Part shown: one piece after another, positions 40,941-50,524 of the stretch
Position numbering within the stretch: the stretch's first letter is position 1
Layout: each line of letters starts with the position of its first letter
NCBI RefSeq assembly: GCF_014863605.1
Contig: NZ_CP062252.1
Coordinates: 3,233,001 to 3,297,000 of the forward strand
Direction: 5' to 3'
DNA: 64,000 bases
Origin: Pseudomonas allokribbensis
GTDB taxonomy: Bacteria > Pseudomonadota > Gammaproteobacteria > Pseudomonadales > Pseudomonadaceae
Notes under the pieces: model-generated
Seen by the model: only the letters and a program-made list of their open reading frames with translations
Told to the model about the DNA's origin: nothing
Databases searched by the model: none
Made by a program: the position numbers and the translations under genes

Positions 40941-43346
40941 TTACGGCAGGGCGTAAGCCATTACGTAGTCACCGCGATCGGTCGATTGACGAGCGCCACC
41001 AGCGGTGATGACCACGTATTGCTTGCCGGTTTTCGGCGACACATACGTCATCGGGCCGCCCTGACTGCCGACCGGCAGACGTGCTTTCCAGATTTCTTCA
41101 CCGTTGCCGCTGTTGAAGGCGCGCAGGTAGAAATCCTGGGTGCCAGCGATGAAGATCAGGCCACCTTGAGTCGACAGGGTGCCGCCCAGGGTTGGCAGAC
41201 CGATCTTGATCGGCATATGCATGCGGATGCCCAGGGGACCGGTGTCTTCAACGGTGCCGACCGGAACCTGCCAGGCGACTTTTTGGGTCTTCATGTCGAT
41301 CGCAGTCAGCGTGCCGAACGGCGGCGCCTGGCACGGAATACCAGCCACCGACAGGAAGCGGTTCTTGTTCACCGCGTAAGGCGTGCCTTTCAGTGGAACG
41401 GCGCCCATGCCGGTGTTCAGCGCTTCGCCACCGGAGGTTGCCTTGCCTGTGTTCTGCGAAGGGATCATCTGAATCCACAGACCCAGACGCATGTCGTTGA
41501 CGAAGATGAAACCGTGCACCGGGTCAGTGGAAATGCTGCCCCAGTTCATGCCGCCCAGCGAACCCGGGAAGCTCAGGGACTTGTCAGTGCCCGGCGCGGT
41601 GTACAGACCGTCGTAACGCATCGACTTGAAGTCGATCCGGCACAGCAACTGGTCGTATGGCGTGGCGCCCCACATGTCCGATTCGGTCAGGTGCTGGGCA
41701 CCGATCTGCGGCATGCCCACCGATTTTGGCTGGGTTGGCGAGTAAGGTTCGTTCGGAATGTTCGAAGCCTTGACTGGTACTTCTTTTACTTCGGTCAGTG
41801 GTTTGCCGGTGGCGCGATCCAGCACGTAGATCTGCCCGGCCTTGGTGCCGATCACCAGCGCCGGCACGGTTTTGCCGTCCTTGGTGAAGTCGATCAGGCT
41901 TGGTTGCATCGGCAGGTCGAAGTCCCACAGATCGTTGTGCACGGTCTGGTAGACCCACTTTTCTTCGCCGCTGTTGGCGTCCAGCGCCAGGATCGATGCG
42001 CCGTAGGTGTGGTCGAGTTTGCTGCGTTCCACGCCGTAGATGTCGGTGGAAGAGCTGCCCATCGGCAGGAAGACAGTGTTGGTTGCCGGGTCATAGGACA
42101 TTGGCGCCCAGCTGTTCGGCGTGCTGCGAACATAGGTTTTGCCATCGGCCGGCGCCTTTTTATCCTGCGGGTTACCCGGGTCGAACGCCCAGCGCATGGC
42201 GCCGGTGATCACATCGAAACCACGGATCACGCCGCCTGGCATGTCGGTCTGCACATTGTCGGCCACGCGACCGCCAACGACGACGGTGGTGCCGGCCATC
42301 AGTGGCGCGGAGGAGAGTTGATAGTAGCTGTCCGGAACATCACCCAGACCGGCCTTCAGATCAACCTGGCCGTTGTTGCCGAAACCCTGGCAGAACTCGC
42401 CGGTGTCGGCATCGACAGCGATCAGACGTGCGTCGATGGTGTTGGTCAGCAGACGGCGTGTGCAGTTGGCGGCGGGAGCGGCCGGGGTATCGGTCACAGG
42501 CGAGCTGGCTGGTTTGGCGACAGCGGCGCTCGCATCGAAATACGCCATGCCACGGCAGCGCTGCCAGACTTTCGACTGGGCGTTGATGGCGTTTTTCCAG
42601 AGTTCCTTACCGGTGTCGGCATCCAGTGCGATCAGGCTGTTGTGCGGGGTGCAGATGAACACCTTGTTGCCGATCTGCAGCGGGGTGAGCTGGTCTTCAG
42701 CGCCATTGCCGTCACTCTCGGCGATGTCGCCGGTGTGGTAGGTCCAGGCGACTTTCAACTTGTCGACGTTGGTGCGGTTGATCTGGTCCAGCGCAGCGAA
42801 GCGGCTACCACCTTCGGTATTACCGTAGTGCGCCCAGTCTTTCTGCGCCTTTTCCGGTTCGACCGGAGTGAGGCCCGGGCCGGTGCCGGTAGGGGCGACC
42901 GTCGGGTGCGCCACGAACATGTTGCCGGCCGCTACGGCCAGGCCGACCGCCAGAACAGCGGCAACGCCGTACGCGCCACGTCCCGGAACGCCACCATTGG
43001 CGCGTTTGAGCATCGGGTAGACCAGCGCGACCGCCAGGCCCACGGCGCTGAACATGAACAGACGAGAGAACACCGGCCAGAACACCAGGCCTGCGTCGCT
43101 CACGGCCCAGATTGCCGTTCCCAGCAGAAACGCGGCGAAAAGCCACGCACCGGCAGGCTTGCGACGTGCGATCAGCAGGCCGGAAATGGCCATGACCAAA
43201 CCACCCACCAGGAAGTACCAGGAGCCTCCCAGGCTGACCAATTTCACACCGCCAGCGGCCAGTGCCAGGCCGAGCAGGGCGATGATCACGCCCAACCCCA
43301 CCAGAATGAATGTTGATATGCCCGAGAGGCGTTGACTCTGCTTCAC
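40941..43346 (-). CDS. gcd: Membrane-bound PQQ-dependent glucose dehydrogenase
   Basis: 801 aa. Five N-terminal membrane helices (to about residue 150), then a periplasmic eight-bladed PQQ propeller: DWAHYGNTEGGSRFAALDQI, WQRCRGMAYF, HNDLWDFDLPMQPSL and GGPMTYVSPKTGKQYVV. It oxidises glucose to gluconolactone and passes electrons to ubiquinone. First gene of gcd-oprB. The gap before it contains a TAGGTA-AC-TACCTA palindrome near the expected promoter. Confidence 0.96.
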   Translation of the reverse strand: MKQSQRLSGISTFILVGLGVIIALLGLALAAGGVKLVSLGGSWYFLVGGLVMAISGLLIARRKPAGAWLFAAFLLGTAIWAVSDAGLVFWPVFSRLFMFSAVGLAVALVYPMLKRANGGVPGRGAYGVAAVLAVGLAVAAGNMFVAHPTVAPTGTGPGLTPVEPEKAQKDWAHYGNTEGGSRFAALDQINRTNVDKLKVAWTYHTGDIAESDGNGAEDQLTPLQIGNKVFICTPHNSLIALDADTGKELWKNAINAQSKVWQRCRGMAYFDASAAVAKPASSPVTDTPAAPAANCTRRLLTNTIDARLIAVDADTGEFCQGFGNNGQVDLKAGLGDVPDSYYQLSSAPLMAGTTVVVGGRVADNVQTDMPGGVIRGFDVITGAMRWAFDPGNPQDKKAPADGKTYVRSTPNSWAPMSYDPATNTVFLPMGSSSTDIYGVERSKLDHTYGASILALDANSGEEKWVYQTVHNDLWDFDLPMQPSLIDFTKDGKTVPALVIGTKAGQIYVLDRATGKPLTEVKEVPVKASNIPNEPYSPTQPKSVGMPQIGAQHLTESDMWGATPYDQLLCRIDFKSMRYDGLYTAPGTDKSLSFPGSLGGMNWGSISTDPVHGFIFVNDMRLGLWIQMIPSQNTGKATSGGEALNTGMGAVPLKGTPYAVNKNRFLSVAGIPCQAPPFGTLTAIDMKTQKVAWQVPVGTVEDTGPLGIRMHMPIKIGLPTLGGTLSTQGGLIFIAGTQDFYLRAFNSGNGEEIWKARLPVGSQGGPMTYVSPKTGKQYVVITAGGARQSTDRGDYVMAYALP

Positions 43347-43385
43347 GTTGAATGTCCCGTTGAAATGAGACGTGCAGTATATAGA

Positions 43386-43399
43386 TAGGTAACTACCTA
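43386..43399. promoter_or_regulatory. Candidate operator palindrome upstream of gcd
   Basis: TAGGTA (43386-43391) and TACCTA (43394-43399) form a perfect dyad with an AC spacer, 40 bases before the gcd ATG, in an AT-rich stretch. The placement suits a repressor site. No cognate regulator is identified. The rest of the 43347-43617 gap shows nothing else I can name. Confidence 0.4.
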
Positions 43400-43617
43400 G
43401 TTAAATCACTAATTCAGAATGAAGAGTGATTTGGCGCTCAATGGCGTTTCGGAAAGACGCCGGGCGCGTCCACGCGGATCTTCAGTGGTTATTGGAACGC
43501 CAGGAAAGTCGGATTTTTGCCAGCGGATATGGAATTTTTGACAGGTTGATCACGGCTTGGTGGTTCCCGCCGAACAGAATCGGCGGGAACAGTATTTGCT
43601 GCGGGCGAGATAAGGGC

Positions 43618-44751
43618 TTAGCTAACCATCACCTCATCCAGTGCCTGCTCGAGGGTGCTGACCGTCCGCTCGATGTTGTGCAGTTTTTCGAGTCCGAACA
43701 GACCGATACGGAAGGTCTGGAAGTCGGCCGGTTCGTCGCATTGCAACGGCACCCCGGCGGCGATCTGCAGGCCGTGGTTGGCAAATTTCTTACCGTTTTT
43801 GATATCGGGATCATCGGTGTAGCTCACCACGACGCCTGGGGCCTGAAAGCCGACTGCGGCCACGCTTTTGAAGCCTTTGCCGGTCAACATTGCGCGCACC
43901 CGATCGCCCAGAACCTGCTGGTCGTCGCGGACCCTTTCGAAACCGTAGGCTTGCGTCTCTTTCATTACGTCGTTGAACCGCGCGAGAGAATCGCTGGGCA
44001 TGGTCGCGTGGTAGGCATGTCCGCCCTGTTCGTAGGCCTGCATAATTTGCAGCCACTTTTTCAGGTCGCAGGCGAAGCTGCTGCTTTGCGTTTGCTCGAT
44101 GCGCTCGAGGGCCAAAGAACTGAACATCACCAGAGCGCAGCAAGGGGAGGCGCTCCAGCCTTTTTGCGGTGCGCTGATCAGCAGGTCGACGGCGCATTTG
44201 TGCATATCAACCCAAAGCGTGCCGGAAGCGATGCAGTCCAGGACGAACAGGCCACCCACTGCATGCACGGCGTCGCCGACGGCCCGCAGGTACTCGTCGG
44301 GCAGGATAATCCCTGATGAAGTTTCAACGTGGGGGGCGAAGACAATCTGCGGCTTCTGCGCCGCAATGGCTGCCAGCACTTCGTCCAGAGGGGGCGGGGC
44401 GTAGGCCGCCTGGCGACCCGTTTCGACCGGTCGGGCTTTCAGTACCGTAGTGGCCGCCGGGATGTTGCCCGTCTCAAGGATCTGGCTCCAGCGATAACTG
44501 AACCAGCCGTTGCGTATCACCAGACATTGCTGGCCGGTGGCGAACTGTCGCGCCACCGCTTCCATGCCGAATGTGCCGCTGCCCGGAACCACCGCAACCG
44601 CCTCGGCGTTGTAGACCTGTTTCAGGGTCTGGGAAATGTTCCTCATCACTGCTTGAAAGGACTGTGACATGTGGTTGAGCGAGCGGTCGGTGTAGACCAC
44701 CGAGTACTCGACAAGCCCTTCAGGATCGATTCCGGGGTATAGCTGTGACAT
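43618..44751 (-). CDS. Class V PLP-dependent aminotransferase (alanine-glyoxylate type fold)
   Basis: 377 aa. Class V signature features: VVPGSGTFGMEAVARQF, VFAPHVETSSG, FVLDCIASGT and the PLP lysine in SAPQKGWSASP. The fold is that of alanine-glyoxylate/serine-pyruvate or purine-catabolic aminotransferases, but the distribution of motifs does not let me choose a substrate. Monocistronic; divergent from the kinase-like gene at 44900. Confidence 0.85.
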   Translation of the reverse strand: MSQLYPGIDPEGLVEYSVVYTDRSLNHMSQSFQAVMRNISQTLKQVYNAEAVAVVPGSGTFGMEAVARQFATGQQCLVIRNGWFSYRWSQILETGNIPAATTVLKARPVETGRQAAYAPPPLDEVLAAIAAQKPQIVFAPHVETSSGIILPDEYLRAVGDAVHAVGGLFVLDCIASGTLWVDMHKCAVDLLISAPQKGWSASPCCALVMFSSLALERIEQTQSSSFACDLKKWLQIMQAYEQGGHAYHATMPSDSLARFNDVMKETQAYGFERVRDDQQVLGDRVRAMLTGKGFKSVAAVGFQAPGVVVSYTDDPDIKNGKKFANHGLQIAAGVPLQCDEPADFQTFRIGLFGLEKLHNIERTVSTLEQALDEVMVS

Positions 44752-44899
44752 GGGGTGACTCCTTAAGTGATTCCCTGGCAGTCAAAAGGTCTGGCGAACA
44801 TCATCGGGAAGCAAGTTTAGGCAAAGGGCAGGGATGAGCTGATTGAATTGCAGAAATGAGGATAGAGTGGTCATCAATGCCTCAATCGTTGTGTGAAAA

Positions 44900-45511
44900 A
44901 TGAATCGTCCGCTGTTTATTTCTCTGGATGGGCCAAAAGGAACCGGCAAAACCACATTACTGGAAGCCGTTACGGCAGTACTGAGGGCCGACAACAAGAA
45001 AGTCATCCGACTTTGCGAGAGAAAAAGCGATCCCTACCGGGGTGCCACCATGGCCCTCGTTAACGAACTTGCCAGAAATCATTCCTGGGATCTGGAGTGG
45101 GCTGTGTGTCAGCGCTTTGCGGATAGCCGTAGCTGGATCTCCCGGCACGTGCTGACTGAACAGCCGGTGGGCAGCATTATCTTGATCGATCGCTGGTATC
45201 CGTCTGACGCCGCGTTTCGCCAAACCGTCCCGTTTGCAGAGATTCTCCAGTTGAACATCGAACGAAACGTGCAGGTGCCTGACCTGCATGTCGGCGTCGT
45301 CACCGCGCCGGATATTTCATGGGCCAGGGCAAAGGCACGATCCAGAGGACTGGGCGGAACTGTGATCCAGAAGCACGCTGAGCATGTCGCGTGTACAGAG
45401 ACGTTCGAGCAAGCGGCTGCCGATCATGGCTGGGCTTTGTGCCGTAATGAAGGAACGATCGAAGACGCTACGATGCAGGTGGTTTCCGAGATTTATAAAT
45501 TGATTAGCTGA
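44900..45511 (+). CDS. Thymidylate-kinase-like P-loop nucleotide kinase
   Basis: 203 aa. P-loop GPKGTGKTT near residue 11, DRWYPSD (DR motif) near 98, and a C-terminal helix. It fits the dTMP kinase superfamily but is distant from Tmk; the housekeeping tmk should be elsewhere. The lid region (ARAKARSRGLGG) is Arg/Lys-rich. GC is a little lower than that of its neighbours. The 3' end overlaps tetR by eight bases, convergent. True substrate unknown. Confidence 0.75.
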   Translation: MNRPLFISLDGPKGTGKTTLLEAVTAVLRADNKKVIRLCERKSDPYRGATMALVNELARNHSWDLEWAVCQRFADSRSWISRHVLTEQPVGSIILIDRWYPSDAAFRQTVPFAEILQLNIERNVQVPDLHVGVVTAPDISWARAKARSRGLGGTVIQKHAEHVACTETFEQAAADHGWALCRNEGTIEDATMQVVSEIYKLIS

Positions 45512-46085
45512 TCAAGAAAGGCGCAGGTAGACGAGCAGCCAACACCCCATTCAGAAACATCCGCTCAAGCGTCCGCGCCGAATCCGCATGAGCCGCGCGC
45601 CCGCGCAGTTCGGCATCCACCAGCCCGTAAACCAGCGATATGAACAGCTCGGTAAAGATCGCTGCGGTGATATCGATGCGAAACAACCCTGCCTGCTGGC
45701 CTCGCAAAAAGAACCCGTCCAGCGCCTCCAGATAAAACAGCCAGCGTCTGCCCCCCTGTTCCAGGTCGAGGAAGTCGGGGCGATATTGCGCCATCAGAAA
45801 GGCCAGCAACTCGCGGTGGGCGAGGTGTTCACGAATCAATCGGCGCAGCGCCTCCAGCGGTTCCAGGTGCCGCAGGCCGGCGTTGTCGATGATCAGCTTT
45901 AACGTGCCCTCGGCGTGCTCCTCCAGTTTGGCGGTCAGGTTTTCCCGTGTTCCGCAGTAGCGGTGCAGGGTGGCCTTGCTCACGCCAGCCAGTTGCGCCA
46001 GTTCCTTCATCGTCGCCCGCGGCCGGTTGGCCACGGCCAGGGTCAGCGACTTGAGCATCTGCTCATCATGGGAAATCGAGTTCAT
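45504..46085 (-). CDS. TetR-family repressor, left flank of RND operon
   Basis: 193 aa. N-terminal HTH MKELAQLAGVSKATLHRYCGTREN, then an all-helical ligand domain. It is clearly paralogous to the TetR at 52013-52579 (shared KATLHR-CGTR, EHLAHRE, QYRPD and FFLRGQQ-G-FRIDITAA segments). Divergent from the efflux operon, so it likely represses it and itself through the dyad at 46132-46149. Confidence 0.9.
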   Translation of the reverse strand: MNSISHDEQMLKSLTLAVANRPRATMKELAQLAGVSKATLHRYCGTRENLTAKLEEHAEGTLKLIIDNAGLRHLEPLEALRRLIREHLAHRELLAFLMAQYRPDFLDLEQGGRRWLFYLEALDGFFLRGQQAGLFRIDITAAIFTELFISLVYGLVDAELRGRAAHADSARTLERMFLNGVLAARLPAPFLIS

Positions 46086-46131
46086 CAGAGGCCTTGAGCG
46101 GTGTTCATATAAGATTCACAAAATACTCACA

Positions 46132-46149
46132 TGAGACATTATTGACTCA
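46132..46149. promoter_or_regulatory. Candidate TetR operator (left copy)
   Basis: TGAGAC-ATTATT-GACTCA, an 18-bp near-perfect dyad in the tetR/efflux divergent region. A related sequence lies upstream of the second tetR at 52675-52692, which suggests a shared recognition site. Confidence 0.6.
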
Positions 46150-46203
46150 TTAAGATTTGAAACGCAGCATTCGCGCCAAATTCGATCAAGCCTTGGGTGA
46201 GTT

Positions 46204-47361
46204 ATGGGCAATTTGCGTGCGGTAGGGATGGCGGGATCGCTGGCAGTCGCCATTGCGTTGGCCGGGTGTGGACCGGCGAGTGAACAAGCCGCGGTGGTGG
46301 AAGTGGCGCGCCCGGTAGAAGTGGTGGCCGTGAAGACCGAGCCTTTGGCGCTGACGTCGGAGCTGCCGGGCAGGGTGGAGCCGATGCGCGTTGCGGAAGT
46401 GCGCGCTCGGGTGCCGGGCATCGTGATGCAGAAGCGTTTTGAAGAGGGCGCTGATGTCAAAGCCGGGGATCTGTTGTTCCAGATCGATCCGGCACCGCTC
46501 AAAGCAGCGCTGTCCCGGGCCGAAGGTGAGCTGGCTCGCGCTCAGTCTGTTGCGCTTGAGGCGCAGGCGCGGGTCAAGCGCTATGAACCGTTGGTGAAGA
46601 TCGAGGCGGTCAGCCAACAGGATTTTGACAGCGCCATGGCTGACCTGCGCAGCGCTCAGGCAGCCACCCGTTCGGCCCAGGCCGATCTGCAAAGCGCCCG
46701 GTTGAACCTCGGTTATGCCTCGGTGACTGCGCCGATTTCCGGTCGTGTCGGCCGTGCACTGGTCACGGAAGGGGCCTTGGTCGGGCAGGGGGACGCGACG
46801 TTGATGGCGCGGATTCAGCAACTGGATCCGGTGTATGTCGACTTTACTCAGTCGGCCGCCGATGCACTGCGTCTGCGCGAGTCGCTCAAGGACGGAAAAC
46901 TCTCCGCCGACGACAACAAGGCACTGTCGATTCGCGTCGATGGCACCCAATACGAGCGTCAGGGTGCGCTGATGTTTACCGATGTCGCCGTGGATCGCGG
47001 CACGGGGCAGGTGTCGTTGCGCGGCAAGTTCGCCAATACCGACGGCGTGCTGTTGCCGGGCATGTATGTCCGTGTGCGTACGCCACAGGGCACTGACAGC
47101 CAGGCCATTCTCGTACCGCAACGCTCTGTGCAACGGGGCAGCGATGGTTCTGCTCAGGTGATGGTAGTCGGCGCAGACGAGCGGGTCGAAGCGCGCAGTG
47201 TGGTCACCGGTGCCATGCAGGGATCGCGCTGGCAGATCAGTGAAGGCTTGAAGGCCGGCGATCAAGTGATCGTTGGTGGCCTTGCCGGTCTGCAACCGGG
47301 GGCCAAGGTCGTACCGGGTCAGTCTCAGGCCGTGGCTCAGTCGTCTGAGTCGAAACAGTAA
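46204..47361 (+). CDS. RND efflux periplasmic adaptor (membrane fusion protein), lipoprotein
   Basis: 385 aa. Lipobox ALAGC (Cys22). Barrel-lipoyl segments VEPMRVAEVRARVPGIVM and RLNLGYASVTAPISGRVGR flank a coiled-coil hairpin, followed by beta-barrel and membrane-proximal domains. AcrA/MexA family; it links the inner-membrane pump to the outer-membrane channel encoded downstream. First gene of the operon. Confidence 0.93.
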   Translation: MGNLRAVGMAGSLAVAIALAGCGPASEQAAVVEVARPVEVVAVKTEPLALTSELPGRVEPMRVAEVRARVPGIVMQKRFEEGADVKAGDLLFQIDPAPLKAALSRAEGELARAQSVALEAQARVKRYEPLVKIEAVSQQDFDSAMADLRSAQAATRSAQADLQSARLNLGYASVTAPISGRVGRALVTEGALVGQGDATLMARIQQLDPVYVDFTQSAADALRLRESLKDGKLSADDNKALSIRVDGTQYERQGALMFTDVAVDRGTGQVSLRGKFANTDGVLLPGMYVRVRTPQGTDSQAILVPQRSVQRGSDGSAQVMVVGADERVEARSVVTGAMQGSRWQISEGLKAGDQVIVGGLAGLQPGAKVVPGQSQAVAQSSESKQ

Positions 47362-47388
47362 GGGCGCCGTCGCCGCGAGGATTTCCTG

Positions 47389-50300
47389 ATGTCCAAGTTT
47401 TTCATCAAACGCCCGAACTTTGCCTGGGTGGTGGCGTTGTTCATCTCTCTGGCCGGCCTGCTGGTCATTCCGATGCTGCCGGTGGCGCAGTATCCCGACG
47501 TTGCGCCGCCGCAGATCAAGGTGACGGCGACCTATCCCGGCGCCTCGGCGAAAGTGCTGGTGGACTCGGTCACCAGCGTGATTGAAGAGTCGCTCAACGG
47601 TGCCAAGAACCTGCTGTATTTCGAGTCGACCAACAACTCCAACGGCATCGCCGAAATTGCGGTGACGTTCCAGCCAGGTACTGACCCGCAGCTTGCCCAG
47701 GTCGACGTGCAGAACCGCCTGAAAAAGGCTGAGTCGCGCATGCCGCAAGCGGTACTCACCCAAGGCCTGGAGGTGGAGCAGGCCAGTGCCGGTTTCCTGC
47801 TGATCTATGCGCTCAACTATAAGGAAGGTTCCCAGCACACCGAGACGACTGCGCTGGGCGACTACGCCGCGCGCAACATCAACAACGAACTACGTCGGGT
47901 GCCAGGCGTCGGCAAGCTGCAATTCTTCTCCTCTGAAGCCGCGATGCGCATCTGGCTCGACCCGCAGAAACTGGTGGGTTATGGGCTGTCCATCGACGAC
48001 GTGAGCACCGCGATTCGCGGGCAAAACGTGCAGGTGCCGGCCGGCAGTTTCGGCAGCACGCCAACCAGCAGCCAACAGGAACTGACCGCCACGCTGGCAG
48101 TGAAAGGCACTCTGGACAATCCGCAAGAATTCGCACGCATCGTTCTGCGCGCCAACGAGGACGGCTCGACGGTCAAACTGGGCGACGTCGCCCGAGTGGA
48201 GATCGGTCAGGAGAGTTACAACTTCAACTCGCGTCTGAACGGCAAACCCGCCGTGGCAGCGGCGATCCAGTTGTCGCCCGGCGCCAACGCAATCCAGACC
48301 GCAACGGCCGTAAAAGAACGCCTGGCCGAACTGTCGACGTACTTCCCGGACGACGTGGAATATTCCGTTCCCTACGACACGTCGCGTTTCGTAGATGTCG
48401 CCATCGAGAAGGTGATTCACACCCTGATCGAGGCGATGGTGCTGGTATTCCTGGTGATGTTCCTGTTCCTGCAGAACATCCGCTACACCTTGATTCCGTC
48501 GATTGTGGTGCCGGTGTGTCTGCTCGGCACACTGGTGATGATGTACCTGCTGGGCTTCTCGGTGAACATGATGACCATGTTCGGCATGGTGCTTGCCATC
48601 GGCATTCTGGTGGACGACGCCATCGTGGTGGTGGAGAACGTCGAGCGGATCATGGCGGAAGAAGGGTTGTCGCCGGTCGACGCCACGATCAAGGCCATGG
48701 GGCAGGTATCGGGTGCGATCATCGGTATCACCCTGGTGCTGTCGGCGGTGTTCATGCCGCTGGCGTTCATGTCCGGTTCGGTGGGGGTGATCTATCAGCA
48801 ATTCTCGGTCTCGCTGGCGGTGTCGATCCTGTTCTCGGGTTTCCTCGCGCTGACGTTCACACCAGCACTGTGCGCCACTTTGCTCAAGCCGATTCCGCAA
48901 GGACACCATGAAAAGCGCGGTTTTTTTGGCGCCTTCAACCGTGGCTTTGCCCGACTCACTGAGCGTTACTCGATCCTGAACAGCGGGCTGGTCGCGCGTG
49001 CCGGTCGCATGATGTTGGTGTACGTCGGCATTATCGCGATGCTCGGCTACTTCTACCTGCGCTTGCCGGAATCGTTTGTGCCCGTGGAAGACCAGGGCTA
49101 CATGATCGTCGACGTTCAGTTGCCGCCGGGCGCGACCCGGACTCGCACCGAAGCGACCGGCGAACAACTGGAACGCTATCTCGCGTCTCGTGATGCGGTG
49201 CAGTCGATGTTCCTGGTCTCGGGTTTCAGCTTCTCCGGGATGGGTGATAACGCGGCACTGGCGTTCCCGGTGTTCAAGGACTGGTCGCAGCGTGGCGAAG
49301 ATCAATCGGCGATGGCCGAGGTCATGGCGCTGAACGAGCAGTTTGCCGTGACCAACGACGGCGCCGTGATGGCGGTGCCGCCGCCACCGATTGACGGTTT
49401 GGGCAACTCCGGTGGTTTTGCGCTGCGCCTGCAGGATCGTGCCGGCCTGGGTCGTGAAGCCTTGCTCGCCGCCCGTGATCAGGTGCTCGGTCAGGCCAAT
49501 GGCAACCCGAAAATCCTCTACGCCATGATGGAAGGCCTGGCCGAGTCGCCGCAATTGCGGGTGGTGATCGACCGTGACAAGGCCCGCACGCTGGGCGTGA
49601 GTTTCGAGTCGATCAGCAGTGCGTTGTCCGCCGCGTTCGGTTCCGAAGTGATCAACGACTTCACCAACGCTGGCCGTCAGCAGCGTGTGGTGGTGCAGGC
49701 CGAGCAGGGCGATCGGATGACCCCGGAAAGCGTACTCAAGCTGTACGTGCACAACAGCGCGGGCGATCTGGTGCCGCTCAGCGCCTTCGTCACCACTCAC
49801 TGGGAGGAAGGTCCGGTGCAAGTGGTGCGTTACAACGGTTACCCATCGATCCGCATCGTCGGTGACGCCGGACCGGGCTATAGCACCGGTGAAGCCATGG
49901 CGGAAATGGAACGAATCGCTGCGCAATTGCCGGCAGGTTTCAGCTACGAATGGACGGGGCTGTCGTATCAGGAAAAGGTCTCCAGCGGTCAGGCGACGCA
50001 ATTGTTCGCGCTGGCGATCCTGGTGGTGTTCCTGTTGCTGGTGGCGCTCTACGAGAGCTGGGCGATTCCGTTGACGGTCATGCTGATCGTGCCGATCGGC
50101 GCCATCGGTGCGGTACTGGCGGTGATGGTCGCCGGCATGCCTAACGACGTGTATTTCAAGGTGGGCCTGATCACCATCATCGGTCTGGCGGCGAAGAACG
50201 CGATCCTCATCGTCGAGTTTGCCAAGGAGCTGTGGGAGAAGGGCTACAGCCTGCGAGACGCCGCCATCGAAGCCGCGCGCCTGCGTTTCCGGCCGATTGT

Positions 50301-50520
50301 CATGACTTCCATGGCGTTCATCCTCGGTGTGGTGCCGCTGGCATTGGCCACCGGGGCAGGGGCGGCGAGTCAGCGTGCAATCGGTACCGGTGTGATCGGC
50401 GGGATGCTCAGCGCGACGTTGCTGGGTGTGCTGTTCGTACCGATCTGTTTTGTCTGGGTGCTGTCGCGGTTGCGCAGTAAACCCGCACCTATCGAACAAC
50501 CCGCTTTGGCTCAGGAGTGA
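47389..50520 (+). CDS. RND multidrug efflux transporter (HAE1 family)
   Basis: 1043 aa, AcrB/MexB size. Start [11 protein letters not shown], with twelve membrane helices in the usual 1+5/1+5 layout. Proton-relay residues Asp409-Asp410 ([14 protein letters not shown]) and Lys936 ([14 protein letters not shown]) are present. Expected role: proton-driven export of hydrophobic drugs or solvents. The substrate range cannot be read from sequence. Twenty-seven bases follow the adaptor gene; the outer-membrane gene starts four bases after its stop. Confidence 0.95.
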   Translation: MSKFFIKRPNFAWVVALFISLAGLLVIPMLPVAQYPDVAPPQIKVTATYPGASAKVLVDSVTSVIEESLNGAKNLLYFESTNNSNGIAEIAVTFQPGTDPQLAQVDVQNRLKKAESRMPQAVLTQGLEVEQASAGFLLIYALNYKEGSQHTETTALGDYAARNINNELRRVPGVGKLQFFSSEAAMRIWLDPQKLVGYGLSIDDVSTAIRGQNVQVPAGSFGSTPTSSQQELTATLAVKGTLDNPQEFARIVLRANEDGSTVKLGDVARVEIGQESYNFNSRLNGKPAVAAAIQLSPGANAIQTATAVKERLAELSTYFPDDVEYSVPYDTSRFVDVAIEKVIHTLIEAMVLVFLVMFLFLQNIRYTLIPSIVVPVCLLGTLVMMYLLGFSVNMMTMFGMVLAIGILVDDAIVVVENVERIMAEEGLSPVDATIKAMGQVSGAIIGITLVLSAVFMPLAFMSGSVGVIYQQFSVSLAVSILFSGFLALTFTPALCATLLKPIPQGHHEKRGFFGAFNRGFARLTERYSILNSGLVARAGRMMLVYVGIIAMLGYFYLRLPESFVPVEDQGYMIVDVQLPPGATRTRTEATGEQLERYLASRDAVQSMFLVSGFSFSGMGDNAALAFPVFKDWSQRGEDQSAMAEVMALNEQFAVTNDGAVMAVPPPPIDGLGNSGGFALRLQDRAGLGREALLAARDQVLGQANGNPKILYAMMEGLAESPQLRVVIDRDKARTLGVSFESISSALSAAFGSEVINDFTNAGRQQRVVVQAEQGDRMTPESVLKLYVHNSAGDLVPLSAFVTTHWEEGPVQVVRYNGYPSIRIVGDAGPGYSTGEAMAEMERIAAQLPAGFSYEWTGLSYQEKVSSGQATQLFALAILVVFLLLVALYESWAIPLTVMLIVPIGAIGAVLAVMVAGMPNDVYFKVGLITIIGLAAKNAILIVEFAKELWEKGYSLRDAAIEAARLRFRPIVMTSMAFILGVVPLALATGAGAASQRAIGTGVIGGMLSATLLGVLFVPICFVWVLSRLRSKPAPIEQPALAQE

Positions 50521-50524
50521 TTCC

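Noticed and set aside
40986..43316. A 776-codon plus-strand frame opposite gcd
   Set aside because: Shadow of gcd, which has all family motifs on the minus strand.
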